NCBI GenBank assembly: GCA_009911505.1
Contig: QXXL01000077.1
Coordinates: forward strand, 1 to 61,537
Direction of reading: 5' to 3'
From: Lachnospiraceae bacterium
Lineage (GTDB): Bacteria; Bacillota; Clostridia; Lachnospirales; Lachnospiraceae
DNA: 61,537 nt
In this document: positions 53,814-61,537 of the stretch, piece after piece
Layout of the letters: every line of letters begins with the position of its first letter
How positions within the stretch are numbered: position 1 is the first letter of the stretch
The notes under the pieces: model-generated
The model's database searches: none
The model's input: only the letters and a program-made list of their open reading frames with translations
Told to the model about the DNA's origin: nothing
Program-made: the position numbers and the translations under genes

Positions 53814-54650
53814 TTACCGCAGGGCATCCACAGCCGCCGCAATATACGGGTTTTCTATTTCATGGAACCTGCCCTCGTCTGCTGCTTTTGCAATCTTTGG
53901 ATCAAGCGGAATTTTCCCAAATACCTTCAAAGACAGCTCATTAGCTACTTCATCTACATGGCTTTCTCCAAAAATACGCATCTCTTTTCCACAATCCGGG
54001 CATTTAATATAACTAAAGTTCTCCACAATACCAAGCACCGGAATACCCATCATCTCAGCCATATTATATGCTTTTTTCACAATCAGCTGTACAAGCTCCT
54101 GTGGAGAAGTCACAATGATAATACCGTCTACCGGAAGCGACTGGAATACTGTCAGCGGAACATCCCCTGTACCTGGCGGCATATCCACAAACAAATAATC
54201 CAGATCTCCCCAGATTACATCCGTCCAAAACTGCTTTACCGCGCCGCCAATTACCGGCCCCCGCCAGATTACCGGGGCTTCCTCATCATCCATCAGCAAA
54301 TTAATCGACATTACCTTAACCCCGTTATCTGCAGGCATAGCATACATGCCGTCATCCGTACCATACGCCGGGCCATGAAGCCCAAACATTTTAGGAATGG
54401 ATGGCCCTGTAATGTCTGCATCCATAATGCCAACTTCAAACCCTGCCTGCCGCATTGCAACAGCAAGGGATGCCGTAACAAACGACTTTCCAACCCCGCC
54501 TTTTCCGCTGACAATGCCAATGACTTTTTTCACGGAGGATAAACGGTTGACAGGCTCCGCCTCGATGGGGGATGTGTTTTTACTTGTGCAGCCTTCGCAG
54601 CTTTCTTTTGTGCATGTGGACGCGCTGCTGCATGTGCTTTTTTCTGACAT
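53814..54650 (-). CDS. Mrp/NBP35-family P-loop ATPase (Fe-S carrier)
   Basis: 278 residues from the ATG at 54650 (AGAGGAATTTATT upstream). The deviant Walker A is in GIVSGKGGVGKSFVTASLA, with DADITGPSIPKMFG and VDMPPGTGDVPLTVF following. A Cys pair in IKCPDCGKEM and a Cys-rich N-terminus (STCSSASTCTKESCEGC) can hold a bridging Fe-S cluster. It delivers Fe-S clusters to apo-proteins. Single gene. Confidence 0.92.
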   Translation of the reverse strand: MSEKSTCSSASTCTKESCEGCTSKNTSPIEAEPVNRLSSVKKVIGIVSGKGGVGKSFVTASLAVAMRQAGFEVGIMDADITGPSIPKMFGLHGPAYGTDDGMYAMPADNGVKVMSINLLMDDEEAPVIWRGPVIGGAVKQFWTDVIWGDLDYLFVDMPPGTGDVPLTVFQSLPVDGIIIVTSPQELVQLIVKKAYNMAEMMGIPVLGIVENFSYIKCPDCGKEMRIFGESHVDEVANELSLKVFGKIPLDPKIAKAADEGRFHEIENPYIAAAVDALR

Positions 54651-54787
54651 AATAAATTCCTCTTTTCTTTTCAATTTTTTTTATTATACTCAAAGGCTAA
54701 GGATTGTGCAAGCACCACCCTTACCCAAAATAACACCTACCATTTTACACTTATTTATGGTAAACTAAACTATCTGCATATAACAGT

Positions 54788-54813
54788 AAGTATTTTTCAA
54801 ACACACTCTAAAG
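54788..54813. repeat. solo arm of palindromic repeat family 1
   Basis: GTATTTTTCAAACACACTCT matches the outer right arm of family 1, directly upstream of the Mrr-like nuclease start. Confidence 0.5.
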
Positions 54814-54825
54814 CGAGAGGTACGA

Positions 54826-55503
54826 ATGAGGACACATATGGACGGCTACGAGTATGAATACGAATGTGCAAAACTATTAAAACGCAAAGGGTTTTCCAGA
54901 ATAAATGTTACCCGCGGCAGCGGTGATCAGGGGATTGATATACTTGCATTCAAAGAAGGCAAATCCTATGGCATCCAGTGCAAGTATTATTCCCATCCTG
55001 TCGGCAATAAAGCCGTCCAGGAAGCCTTTGCCGGAGCAAAATTTTATGACTGTGACATAGCCGCTGTCCTGACGAATAATACGTTTACCCCCTCCGCCAG
55101 GGAGCTTGCCCAAAAAACAGGTGTTATTTTATGGGACAGCAATATAGTCCCCAGATCCATGGGTTTTCGCATAACCAAATGGATTGGCGCATTTATGTGC
55201 CTGGCAGGGCTTCTTGGTTTTTTCGCTATAAACGGTGTAAGGCAGATAGAAGATCCCTTTTTGCACCAGGTTTATTTTGGGCTGCTTTTTGCGGGAGGGA
55301 TGTTCAATTTTTTTGAGTGTGGGTTTGCTGTCATGGAAATGATTGCATGCGTTTGCTATACTATGGCAATTATGTTATCTGCCTTGATTAAACTGTCCAC
55401 AGACAGTAATATTTCCAATACATTCGTCATTATGCTTGCCGCTTTAGCATTCAGCCTGGTACGGGCATTTTACCTGCGAAAAATAAAACGCAGGCAAGTA
55501 TAA
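54826..55503 (+). CDS. membrane-bound Mrr-type nuclease-domain protein
   Basis: 225 residues. The N-terminal 110 residues are a PD-(D/E)xK domain of the Mrr cat / 'restriction endonuclease-like' family: DGYEYEYECAKLLKRKGFS, RGSGDQGIDILAF (Asp38) and GIQCKYY (Gln51-Cys-Lys53). The second half has about three to four membrane segments (ITKWIGAFMCLAGLLGFFAI and onward) ending in a basic KIKRRQV. It could be a membrane-tethered restriction or topology-sensing nuclease. The start follows GAGAGGTACGA. Confidence 0.82.
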   Translation: MRTHMDGYEYEYECAKLLKRKGFSRINVTRGSGDQGIDILAFKEGKSYGIQCKYYSHPVGNKAVQEAFAGAKFYDCDIAAVLTNNTFTPSARELAQKTGVILWDSNIVPRSMGFRITKWIGAFMCLAGLLGFFAINGVRQIEDPFLHQVYFGLLFAGGMFNFFECGFAVMEMIACVCYTMAIMLSALIKLSTDSNISNTFVIMLAALAFSLVRAFYLRKIKRRQV

Positions 55504-55507
55504 TAAA

Positions 55508-55543
55508 AACCTCCTGCCTGCACTCACATGCAGCAGGAGATTT
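55508..55543. terminator. bidirectional terminator
   Basis: CTCCTGC and GCAGGAG pair around a loop of about fifteen bases; a TTTTTATT run follows on the minus strand. It lies between convergent genes. Confidence 0.65.
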
Positions 55544-55549
55544 CAGATA

Positions 55550-58075
55550 TTACTGGATGTCTGCCACCTTATAATCCTGGGCTTCCACTGCCCCTTTCAG
55601 CGTCTCGTCCGATACATCGCCGCTAAGGCGCACCACAGCCGTGCCTGCTTCATGGCTGACTGCCGCTTCCACAACACCGTCTAATGCTTCTAATGTTTTT
55701 TTCACCCTCGCTTCACAGTGCCCGCACATCATGCCTTCGATTTTCATTGTTTTTTCCATCTTGTTTTCATCCTCCATTTTTCTTTTTATTTTAATTTTGT
55801 TATCCTTTGCTGCATTATGGATCTGCAGCAAGTTTAAGCGTAATGCATTTGTCACAACGCAAAAGCTTGATAAGCTCATTGCAGCGGCCGCAAACATTGG
55901 GTTTAGCGAAATCCCAAATACCGGAATGAATGCCCCAGCCGCAAGCGGGATTCCAATCATATTGTAAAAAAATGCCCAGAATAAATTCTCATGGATGTTT
56001 TTTAATGCTGCCCGGCTTAAACGTATTGCGGCCGGAACGTCGCTCAACCTGCTTTTCATCAGCACTACATCCGCCGCGTCAATCGCAATATCCGTCCCCG
56101 CGCCAATTGCAATACCAATATCGGCCCTTGTAAGCGCTGGTGCATCATTGATGCCGTCCCCCACCATTGCAACCTTCCCCTGCTTTTTTAATGAACGGAT
56201 CACGCTCTCCTTTCCTTCCGGCAAAACGCCCGCAATAACCTCATCTACGCCAGCCCGTGCCCCAATTGCCCTAGCAGTCCGCTCGTTGTCACCAGTCAGC
56301 ATAACAACGCGGATCCCCATATTTTTAAGCTCCGATACCGCCAGGGGGCTCTCTTGTTTCGGGATATCTGCAACTGCAATAATCCCCAAAAACCTTCCTT
56401 CCATGGCAAAGAACAGCGGTGTTTTCCCTTCTTCGGCAAGACTAGCTGCCTGCGCCAGAAGCTGCCCTGGGATTTGGGCAAAACGGCTGATATAGCTTTG
56501 ATTGCCACCCCAAAGCGGCTTGCCGTCTACCGTACCGGAAAGCCCGTTTCCAGCTGCGGCAGCAAACCCATCTGCTTCGCCTGGTATTACTGCTTTTTCT
56601 TTTGCATATTTTAAAACAGCCGCTGCCAGGGGATGCTCACTCTTTTGCTCCAAAGAAGCTGCAAGGTACAAAAGCTCCTCCTCCTTAACCCCTTCTGCTG
56701 CAAACAGATCCGTTACATTCGGCTCCCCAGTGGTAATCGTTCCGGTTTTATCAAGCGCCACTATCTGTACCTTTCCGGCCTCTTCCAGGGAAACCGCGGT
56801 TTTAAACATAATCCCGTTTTTTGCCCCCACGCCATTACCTACCATAATAGCAACCGGGGTTGCAAGGCCAAGTGCACACGGGCAGCTGATAACAAGGACG
56901 GAAATCCCCCGTGCAAGCGCAAACCCAAACCCTGCCCCCGCAAGCAGCCATACTACTGCCGTAACAAATGCGATTACAATTACAATAGGGACAAATACAC
57001 CTGAAACCTTATCCGCCACTTTTGCAATTGGCGCCTTTGTCGCTGCCGCGTCGCTAACCAGCCGGATGATTTGAGACAGCGTAGTATCCTCGCCTACCCG
57101 GACTGCTTCACATTTTAAAAATCCGGATTGGTTGACTGTAGCAGCTGAAACCCTGTCCCCGGCTGTTTTATCAACTGGTATGCTCTCCCCTGTTAAAGCC
57201 GACTCATTTACCGCACTGCTGCCGTCCAAAACAATGCCGTCCACCGGGACATTCTCCCCCGGGCGAACGGTGAAGATGTCCCCTTTCTTGACCAGTTCAA
57301 TTGCTACTTCCGTTTCTACGCCGTCCTGCAGCACAGTAGCTGTTTTGGGTGAAAGGCCAATCAGGCTTTTTAAGGCGTCTGTCGTCTTGCCCTTGGATCT
57401 GGCCTCTAACATTTTGCCGACTGTAATAAGCGTTAAGATCATCGCCGCAGACTCAAAGTAAAATTCGTGCATATACGCCATTACCTTTGCCATATCCCCG
57501 TGCAGCTGGGCATCCGTCATAGCAAACAGCGCATACGTGCTGTATACAAAGGAAGCCGCCGATCCCAGCGCAACCAGAGTATCCATATTGGGGGCCAGGT
57601 GAAACAAGCTTTTAAAACCGCTGATAAAGAACTTCTGGTTAACCACTATTACAATCCCCGTCAGTAAAAGCTGCAAGATCCCTGCCGCGACATGGTTCCC
57701 CTCCAAAAAGCCAGGCAGCGGCCACCCCCACATCATATGCCCCATAGATACATACATCAGTACCGCCAAAAAGGCCACGGATGCATACAACCTGCGCTTT
57801 AACGCCGGGGTTTCTTTATCCTTTAACATCTCGTCCGCATCCGCCTGCGCGGAAGTACCAGCCGCGCCCCTCCCCCTATCCTTGGCAGACGCGCCATACC
57901 CTGCTTCTTCTACTGCATGGACAATCTCCTCTTCCGCCGCCGTCCCTTCAACCCCCATAGAATTGGTTAAAAGGCTTACGGTACAAGATGTCACTCCAGG
58001 CACTTTGCCCACGGCTTTTTCCACACGGCTGCTGCAGGCGGCACAGCTCATCCCTGTCACATGGTACTGTTTCAT
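55550..58075 (-). CDS. copA: copper-exporting P1B ATPase with N- and C-terminal HMA domains
   Basis: 841 residues. An N-terminal HMA domain ([13 protein letters not shown], residues 8-20), the membrane CPC in [31 protein letters not shown] for phosphorylation, [10 protein letters not shown] and [20 protein letters not shown]. After the last membrane segment a Lys/Glu-rich linker leads to a second HMA domain with [13 protein letters not shown], resembling a fused CopZ chaperone. It pumps Cu(I) out of the cytosol. It lies ten bases downstream of csoR in one operon. Confidence 0.94.
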   Translation of the reverse strand: MKQYHVTGMSCAACSSRVEKAVGKVPGVTSCTVSLLTNSMGVEGTAAEEEIVHAVEEAGYGASAKDRGRGAAGTSAQADADEMLKDKETPALKRRLYASVAFLAVLMYVSMGHMMWGWPLPGFLEGNHVAAGILQLLLTGIVIVVNQKFFISGFKSLFHLAPNMDTLVALGSAASFVYSTYALFAMTDAQLHGDMAKVMAYMHEFYFESAAMILTLITVGKMLEARSKGKTTDALKSLIGLSPKTATVLQDGVETEVAIELVKKGDIFTVRPGENVPVDGIVLDGSSAVNESALTGESIPVDKTAGDRVSAATVNQSGFLKCEAVRVGEDTTLSQIIRLVSDAAATKAPIAKVADKVSGVFVPIVIVIAFVTAVVWLLAGAGFGFALARGISVLVISCPCALGLATPVAIMVGNGVGAKNGIMFKTAVSLEEAGKVQIVALDKTGTITTGEPNVTDLFAAEGVKEEELLYLAASLEQKSEHPLAAAVLKYAKEKAVIPGEADGFAAAAGNGLSGTVDGKPLWGGNQSYISRFAQIPGQLLAQAASLAEEGKTPLFFAMEGRFLGIIAVADIPKQESPLAVSELKNMGIRVVMLTGDNERTARAIGARAGVDEVIAGVLPEGKESVIRSLKKQGKVAMVGDGINDAPALTRADIGIAIGAGTDIAIDAADVVLMKSRLSDVPAAIRLSRAALKNIHENLFWAFFYNMIGIPLAAGAFIPVFGISLNPMFAAAAMSLSSFCVVTNALRLNLLQIHNAAKDNKIKIKRKMEDENKMEKTMKIEGMMCGHCEARVKKTLEALDGVVEAAVSHEAGTAVVRLSGDVSDETLKGAVEAQDYKVADIQ

Positions 58076-58085
58076 TCTATCACCC

Positions 58086-58391
58086 CTATTTCATCAATTT
58101 AGGCAACGTAGCAAGCAGCTCGTCTACTGTGTCCTCCCTGCCTTCCCTAATATCCTGTGTTACGCATGTTTTGATATGGTTTGCCAATAACACGCGGTTA
58201 AAGCTATTTAATGCAGCGTTTACCGCCGCTACCTGCACCAATATATCAGTACAATATGCATCACGCTCAACCATCCCTTTAATCCCGCGCACCTGGCCTT
58301 CAATACGGTTTAAACGGTGCAAAAGATCCTTATATTCCTTTTCGGAACGTTCCTTTGTCTTATGGGTACAGCATTCCCTTTCTTCACTCAT
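58086..58391 (-). CDS. csoR: CsoR-type copper-sensing repressor
   Basis: A 101-residue all-helical repressor. The Cu(I) ligand set C-H-C is present as Cys47 (DAYCTDIL), His72 and Cys76 ([10 protein letters not shown]), and [17 protein letters not shown] is the family signature. An N-terminal CCTH adds further possible ligands. First gene of the csoR-copA operon; its operator lies in the promoter just upstream, so it is autoregulated and released by Cu(I). Confidence 0.93.
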   Translation of the reverse strand: MSEERECCTHKTKERSEKEYKDLLHRLNRIEGQVRGIKGMVERDAYCTDILVQVAAVNAALNSFNRVLLANHIKTCVTQDIREGREDTVDELLATLPKLMK

Positions 58392-58418
58392 GTTTATACC
58401 TCGCTTTTATTGCCCAAA

Positions 58419-58452
58419 AAAATTATATACCCCCATGGGGTATATTGTCAAG
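58419..58452 (-). promoter_or_regulatory. csoR-copA promoter with embedded CsoR operator
   Basis: On the minus strand TTGACA and TATAAT frame a spacer of about 18 bp that is almost entirely filled by a perfect palindrome at 58425-58445: ATATACCCC and GGGGTATAT arms, 3-nt centre. GC-run dyads of this kind are typical CsoR sites. Confidence 0.85.
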
Positions 58453-58507
58453 TATAAATTACCCACCATGTTTTGCACAGCAAAACACACCAATGGCCAG
58501 TTAATAA

Positions 58508-60919
58508 TCACTCCTTAAGCAGCCGTTCCACCAGCCTTACGCAGTCCGCCGCGTCTTTAGAATAGCCATGTGCACCTATCTCCTGTGCAAAGCTCTCCGT
58601 AACTGCAGCCCCGCCAATGATAACCTTACTGCTGCAGCCCTTCTTTAACGCCAGCTCTACTACATCTTTCATACGCATCATTGTCGTAGTCATCAAGGCT
58701 GACAAGCCTATTATTTGGGCATTTTCACAGATAGCCGTATCAACAATCCTCTCAGCCGACACATCTTTCCCCAGATCAACCACCCTGTAACCATAGTTTT
58801 TTAACATCAGGACAACTAAATTTTTGCCTATATCATGAATGTCCCCTTCAACTGTCGCTACAACAATAACTGCCATTTCTTCTTTACCCGCTTCCCGCTT
58901 AATCATAGGCTCCAAATACGCAATGGCTTTCTGCATAGCGCTTGCCGAGGAAATCAGCTGCGGCAGAAAGTACACCTGTTCCTCAAAAAGTTCCCCAACC
59001 CTGTTAATTGCAGGAATCAGGCATTCATCAATCAAACGTTTGGGCTCTTCCCCATCCTTTAAGGCAAGCTCTACTTCGTCTAAAATCCTGCTTTTACCCC
59101 CCTCTACAACACAATCAAACACACGCTGCCTTTTAGAAGCAGGCTTTCCGTCCAGCGCCTTTAACGGCTGTACTGCTTCTGTTTTAAAACGGTTTGCCCG
59201 GTTAATATAACGCAGATCCGCACCGGGCTTATTCATCAGCAAATCTGCGGCATAAGCCGCATCGACTAAAGCTTTCTGCGCCGGGTTGGCAATCGCCATC
59301 GTAAGCCCCCTTGTAATAGCTGCTGTCAGGAATGCCGTATTGATACAGCTTCGTTCAGGCAGGCCAAAAGAAATATTAGACAGCCCACAGATAGTTGCCA
59401 GGTTATGCCCCCTGCAGTATGCGATAGTTTCCAAACATTCCACCGCAGCGTTCGGATTTGCGCCCACCGTAGCCACAAGACCGTCCACAATAATATCTTC
59501 TTTTGCCATCCCAGCTTCTTCTGCCGCAGAAACGATAGTTTCAATAATGCGGTGTTTTTCCGTCTTATTTTCCGGAAGCCCGGCATCCGAAAGCGGCAGC
59601 AAAATAAACATAGCGCCATACTTGGCAGCTATGGGGATCAGATGTTCAAACTTTTCTTTTTCCAGGGAAATGGAATTAATAAGCGCACGCCCCGGATAAA
59701 TGCGAAGCGCTGCTTCTATAATATCTACGTAGCTCGAATCAATACAAAGCGGCAGGTCAGTAACAGATGACACTTCATAAATAGCGTTCAACATCATCTC
59801 CTTTTCATCAATCCCGTTTAAACCCATATTAATATCCAAAACAGACGCATCATCCTTTTCCTGCTGCACCGCCATTTCACAGGCCAAATCCAAGCTCCCC
59901 ATGCGAAGCTGCCCCTGCAGCTTTTTCTTGCCTGTAGGGTTAATCCGCTCACCCACAATAGCAAGCGGGCCGTCTAACAGAATTTCCATATAACGGCGTT
60001 CAGAAGTCAAAAAACGGCGCCGGGCAGTTTTAACCGGAAGCAGCGTAACCCCTTTCAAGGCATCTGCCATAGCCCTAATATGAGCTGGCGTTGTTCCACA
60101 GCAGCCCCCAAATACCCGTGCCCCATTCGCCGCAAGCACTTTCACCGCTTCCGCAAATTCCTGCGGCTCCATTTCATATACCGTTTTACCGCCGTCTAAT
60201 TTCGGCATACCTGCATTCGGTTTAACTAAAACAGGTATGCCGGAAACTTCATACATAGCCCTAACCTGTTCCGCCATCTTATCCGGCCCCACAGAACAAT
60301 TAATACCAATAACATCAACACCCAAGCTTTGCAGGACAATCGCCGCGGTCGCAGGATCTGTCCCAAAGAGCGTACGTCCGGTATCTTCATACGTCAGGCT
60401 GACCATAACCGGAAGGCAGCTAGTTTCTTTTATAGCAAGTACTGCAGCACGGCATTCCTGCAGGCTCATCATAGTCTCCACCACATATAAATCAACCCCT
60501 GCTTCTTCCAAAGCACAAACCTGCTCTTTATATATATCCACAAGCTCTTCAAACTGCATTTCCCCAATCGGGTAAAGCTGCTGCCCCGTCATAGAAATAT
60601 CCCCGGCAATATATACCCCTGCTCCTGCAGCTTCCCGCGAAAGTGCCACAAGCTTACAGTTAACCTCATACAGCTTGTCCTCAAAACCATATTCAGCCAA
60701 TTTAATGCGGTTTGCCGTAAACGTCGGGGCATAAAGAATATTAGTCCCTGCCGACACATACTCCCGCTGCAGCCTAATTAAAATTTCCGGATTCTCAAGA
60801 ATCCACTGTTCCGGGCACACTCCCGTTTTCATACCTGCTGCCTGCAGGCTGCTGCCTGTTGCACCGTCCAATATAAGTGGCCCTTGATTTAACAGATGCC
60901 TAAATGATTTTCTGTCCAT
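58508..60919 (-). CDS. metH: cobalamin-dependent methionine synthase without activation domain
   Basis: 803 residues. The homocysteine-binding domain comes first (GPLILDGATGSSLQAAG and the zinc-binding GGCCGTTPAHI), then the pterin-binding domain (VGERINPTGKKKL, DINMGLNG), then the B12 cap and B12-binding domain with EGDIHDIGKNLVVLM (DxHxxG) and ALMTTTMMRMK. The AdoMet-dependent activation domain of the E. coli enzyme is absent, as is usual for clostridial MetH, so a separate reactivation factor is needed. The start at 60919 follows AGGAGGAAATT. Confidence 0.93.
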   Translation of the reverse strand: MDRKSFRHLLNQGPLILDGATGSSLQAAGMKTGVCPEQWILENPEILIRLQREYVSAGTNILYAPTFTANRIKLAEYGFEDKLYEVNCKLVALSREAAGAGVYIAGDISMTGQQLYPIGEMQFEELVDIYKEQVCALEEAGVDLYVVETMMSLQECRAAVLAIKETSCLPVMVSLTYEDTGRTLFGTDPATAAIVLQSLGVDVIGINCSVGPDKMAEQVRAMYEVSGIPVLVKPNAGMPKLDGGKTVYEMEPQEFAEAVKVLAANGARVFGGCCGTTPAHIRAMADALKGVTLLPVKTARRRFLTSERRYMEILLDGPLAIVGERINPTGKKKLQGQLRMGSLDLACEMAVQQEKDDASVLDINMGLNGIDEKEMMLNAIYEVSSVTDLPLCIDSSYVDIIEAALRIYPGRALINSISLEKEKFEHLIPIAAKYGAMFILLPLSDAGLPENKTEKHRIIETIVSAAEEAGMAKEDIIVDGLVATVGANPNAAVECLETIAYCRGHNLATICGLSNISFGLPERSCINTAFLTAAITRGLTMAIANPAQKALVDAAYAADLLMNKPGADLRYINRANRFKTEAVQPLKALDGKPASKRQRVFDCVVEGGKSRILDEVELALKDGEEPKRLIDECLIPAINRVGELFEEQVYFLPQLISSASAMQKAIAYLEPMIKREAGKEEMAVIVVATVEGDIHDIGKNLVVLMLKNYGYRVVDLGKDVSAERIVDTAICENAQIIGLSALMTTTMMRMKDVVELALKKGCSSKVIIGGAAVTESFAQEIGAHGYSKDAADCVRLVERLLKE

Positions 60920-61110
60920 AATTTCCTCCTGTTATCCATATAAAATCCCGATTATTGTAACATCAAATACCCTCCCTGTCATGCTTGATTTTCAATTATG
61001 CTTTAATATGCGGAATAACTTCGATAAACAAACTACTATATACATAATGCAGATCAAATTTAGATCGTATCAAAAAAGCATAGCGGCCTTGCATTGACCA
61101 AATCCATACA
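60920..61110. other. intergenic, no gene
   Basis: metH leader and AT-rich spacer. A weak promoter-like TTGATG/TTATAT pair lies upstream of metH; no riboswitch structure was recognised. Confidence 0.4.
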
Positions 61111-61362
61111 AAAGGATACCTCTATGCCATACGGCAGAATCATGGAAACCCTAAAGGATACCTCTATGCCATACGGCAGAATTATGGAAACCCTAAAGGA
61201 TACCTCTCTGCCATACGGCAGAATCATGGAAACCCTAAAGAATCCCTCTATGCCATACGGCAGAATCAGTGAAACCCTAAAGGATACCTCTATGCCATAC
61301 GGCAGAATCATGGAAACCCTAAAGGATACCTCTATGCCATACGGCAGAATCATGGAAACCTT
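61111..61362. repeat. six 42-bp tandem repeats
   Basis: Six head-to-tail units start at 61111, 61153, 61195, 61237, 61279 and 61321, each containing AAAGGATACCTCTATGCCAT and ACGGCAGAATCATGGAAACC. The core TGCC-ATAC-GGCA is a small dyad. The fourth unit differs at a few positions, others at one or none. Both strands stay open for about 105 codons, a result of the 42-bp (14-codon) period. Confidence 0.9.
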
Positions 61363-61375
61363 CTGTAGGCCAGCC

Positions 61376-61537
61376 AAAACCGTAGTCAGTCAGAGGGCAG
61401 GGTATGCGTCTGGGGCCTTGTGATGGGGTTTAGGAGCTCTTAAGCATCCCATGAGATCCTCAGCAATGCCCTGCCACGGATGGCAGGGCAAGCCGTAACC
61501 GCGCCATGGACGGCGCGTTTACGGCGGTTGCGTCAAC
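61376..61537. repeat. palindromic intergenic repeat, family 2, second copy with further hairpins
   Basis: From AAAACCGTAGTCAGTCAGAG to about 61450 it matches 40505-40582 with few differences. Then TGCCCTGCCA/TGGCAGGGCA (61467-61490) and CGCGCC/GGCGCG (61500-61517) form two more hairpins. The element may continue past the window edge. Confidence 0.7.

Noticed and set aside
58508..60919. Truncated MetH pseudogene
   Set aside because: The missing activation domain is normal for clostridial MetH; all catalytic domains are complete.
61111..61362. CRISPR array
   Set aside because: The 42-bp units are directly adjacent with no unique spacers, and no cas genes are present.
61094..61423. 109-residue protein of 14-residue repeats (and a 105-residue one on the other strand)
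   Set aside because: Both strands are open only because the unit is a multiple of three and lacks stops. No ribosome binding site was seen, and the frame runs on into the family 2 repeat.

Overview
The window looks like a chromosomal segment from a gut Lachnospiraceae-type bacterium (Firmicutes, Clostridia). The reasons are: strong AGGAGG-type ribosome binding sites; a relA / MBL hydrolase / hemZ run; a T-box-controlled ileS; a DUF1836 protein; an AT-leaning composition; and very large secreted glycan-active proteins with FIVAR, Big2 and BspA-like leucine-rich modules. No rRNA, tRNA, CRISPR array, intact transposase or prophage was seen. Gene functions were assigned by reading the translations and recognising motifs, not by searching a database.

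Layout. 0.1-1.5 kb: phosphate acetyltransferase and a small PGDYG-like protein. 1.6-7.1 kb: a divergent TetR gene facing a five-gene operon (SCP2-like protein, alpha/beta hydrolase, stand-alone condensation-type enzyme, acyl/peptidyl carrier protein, AMP-forming ligase). It reads as an undescribed small acyl-transfer pathway with two clear TetR operators. 7.3-11.7 kb: relA, MBL hydrolase, hemZ. 11.9-14.9 kb: an acetyltransferase, a CPBP membrane protease and a frameshifted EF-hand-like protein. 14.9-19.5 kb: a 1514-residue secreted protein combining a GH123-like DUF4091 domain with a sialidase-like domain. 19.6-25.8 kb: a 47-residue coiled-coil protein, glgP and ileS (type 2) behind an isoleucine T-box. 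25.9-29.8 kb: a membrane protein, then a metal operon (free HMA protein, Zn/Cd ATPase, CadC-like repressor, Cu/Zn-SOD-like protein) with a CadC-type operator. 30-38.3 kb: DUF1836 protein, YerC-like regulator, solute-binding lipoprotein, small exporter, hisC and a second aminotransferase, uxaC and kdgK. 38.4-40.3 kb: cyclophilin and uracil/xanthine permease.

41.2-50.3 kb: two convergent giant secreted proteins, a second DUF4091 protein and a GH20 hexosaminidase. Together with the protein at 15-19 kb they form a likely host-glycan (GalNAc/GlcNAc-containing) degradation set. 50.6-52.2 kb: remains of a secreted subtilase with RCC1-like and PPC-like modules. 52.3-53.5 kb: an AT-rich three-gene operon (ADP-ribosyltransferase-like protein, small protein, SecB-like chaperone) that matches the architecture of the CmdTAC anti-phage toxin-antitoxin-chaperone system. 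53.8-61 kb: Mrp ATPase, an Mrr-type membrane nuclease, the copper pair copA/csoR with a CsoR operator inside the promoter, and cobalamin-dependent metH. The right end carries six perfectly phased 42-bp tandem repeats.

Two families of palindromic intergenic repeats are scattered through the window. One has ends like AGCGTGTTTGAAAAAT or AGCGTGCCCCCAAAA. The other has ends like GTCAGNCAGAGGGCAGGG. They cluster around accessory loci.
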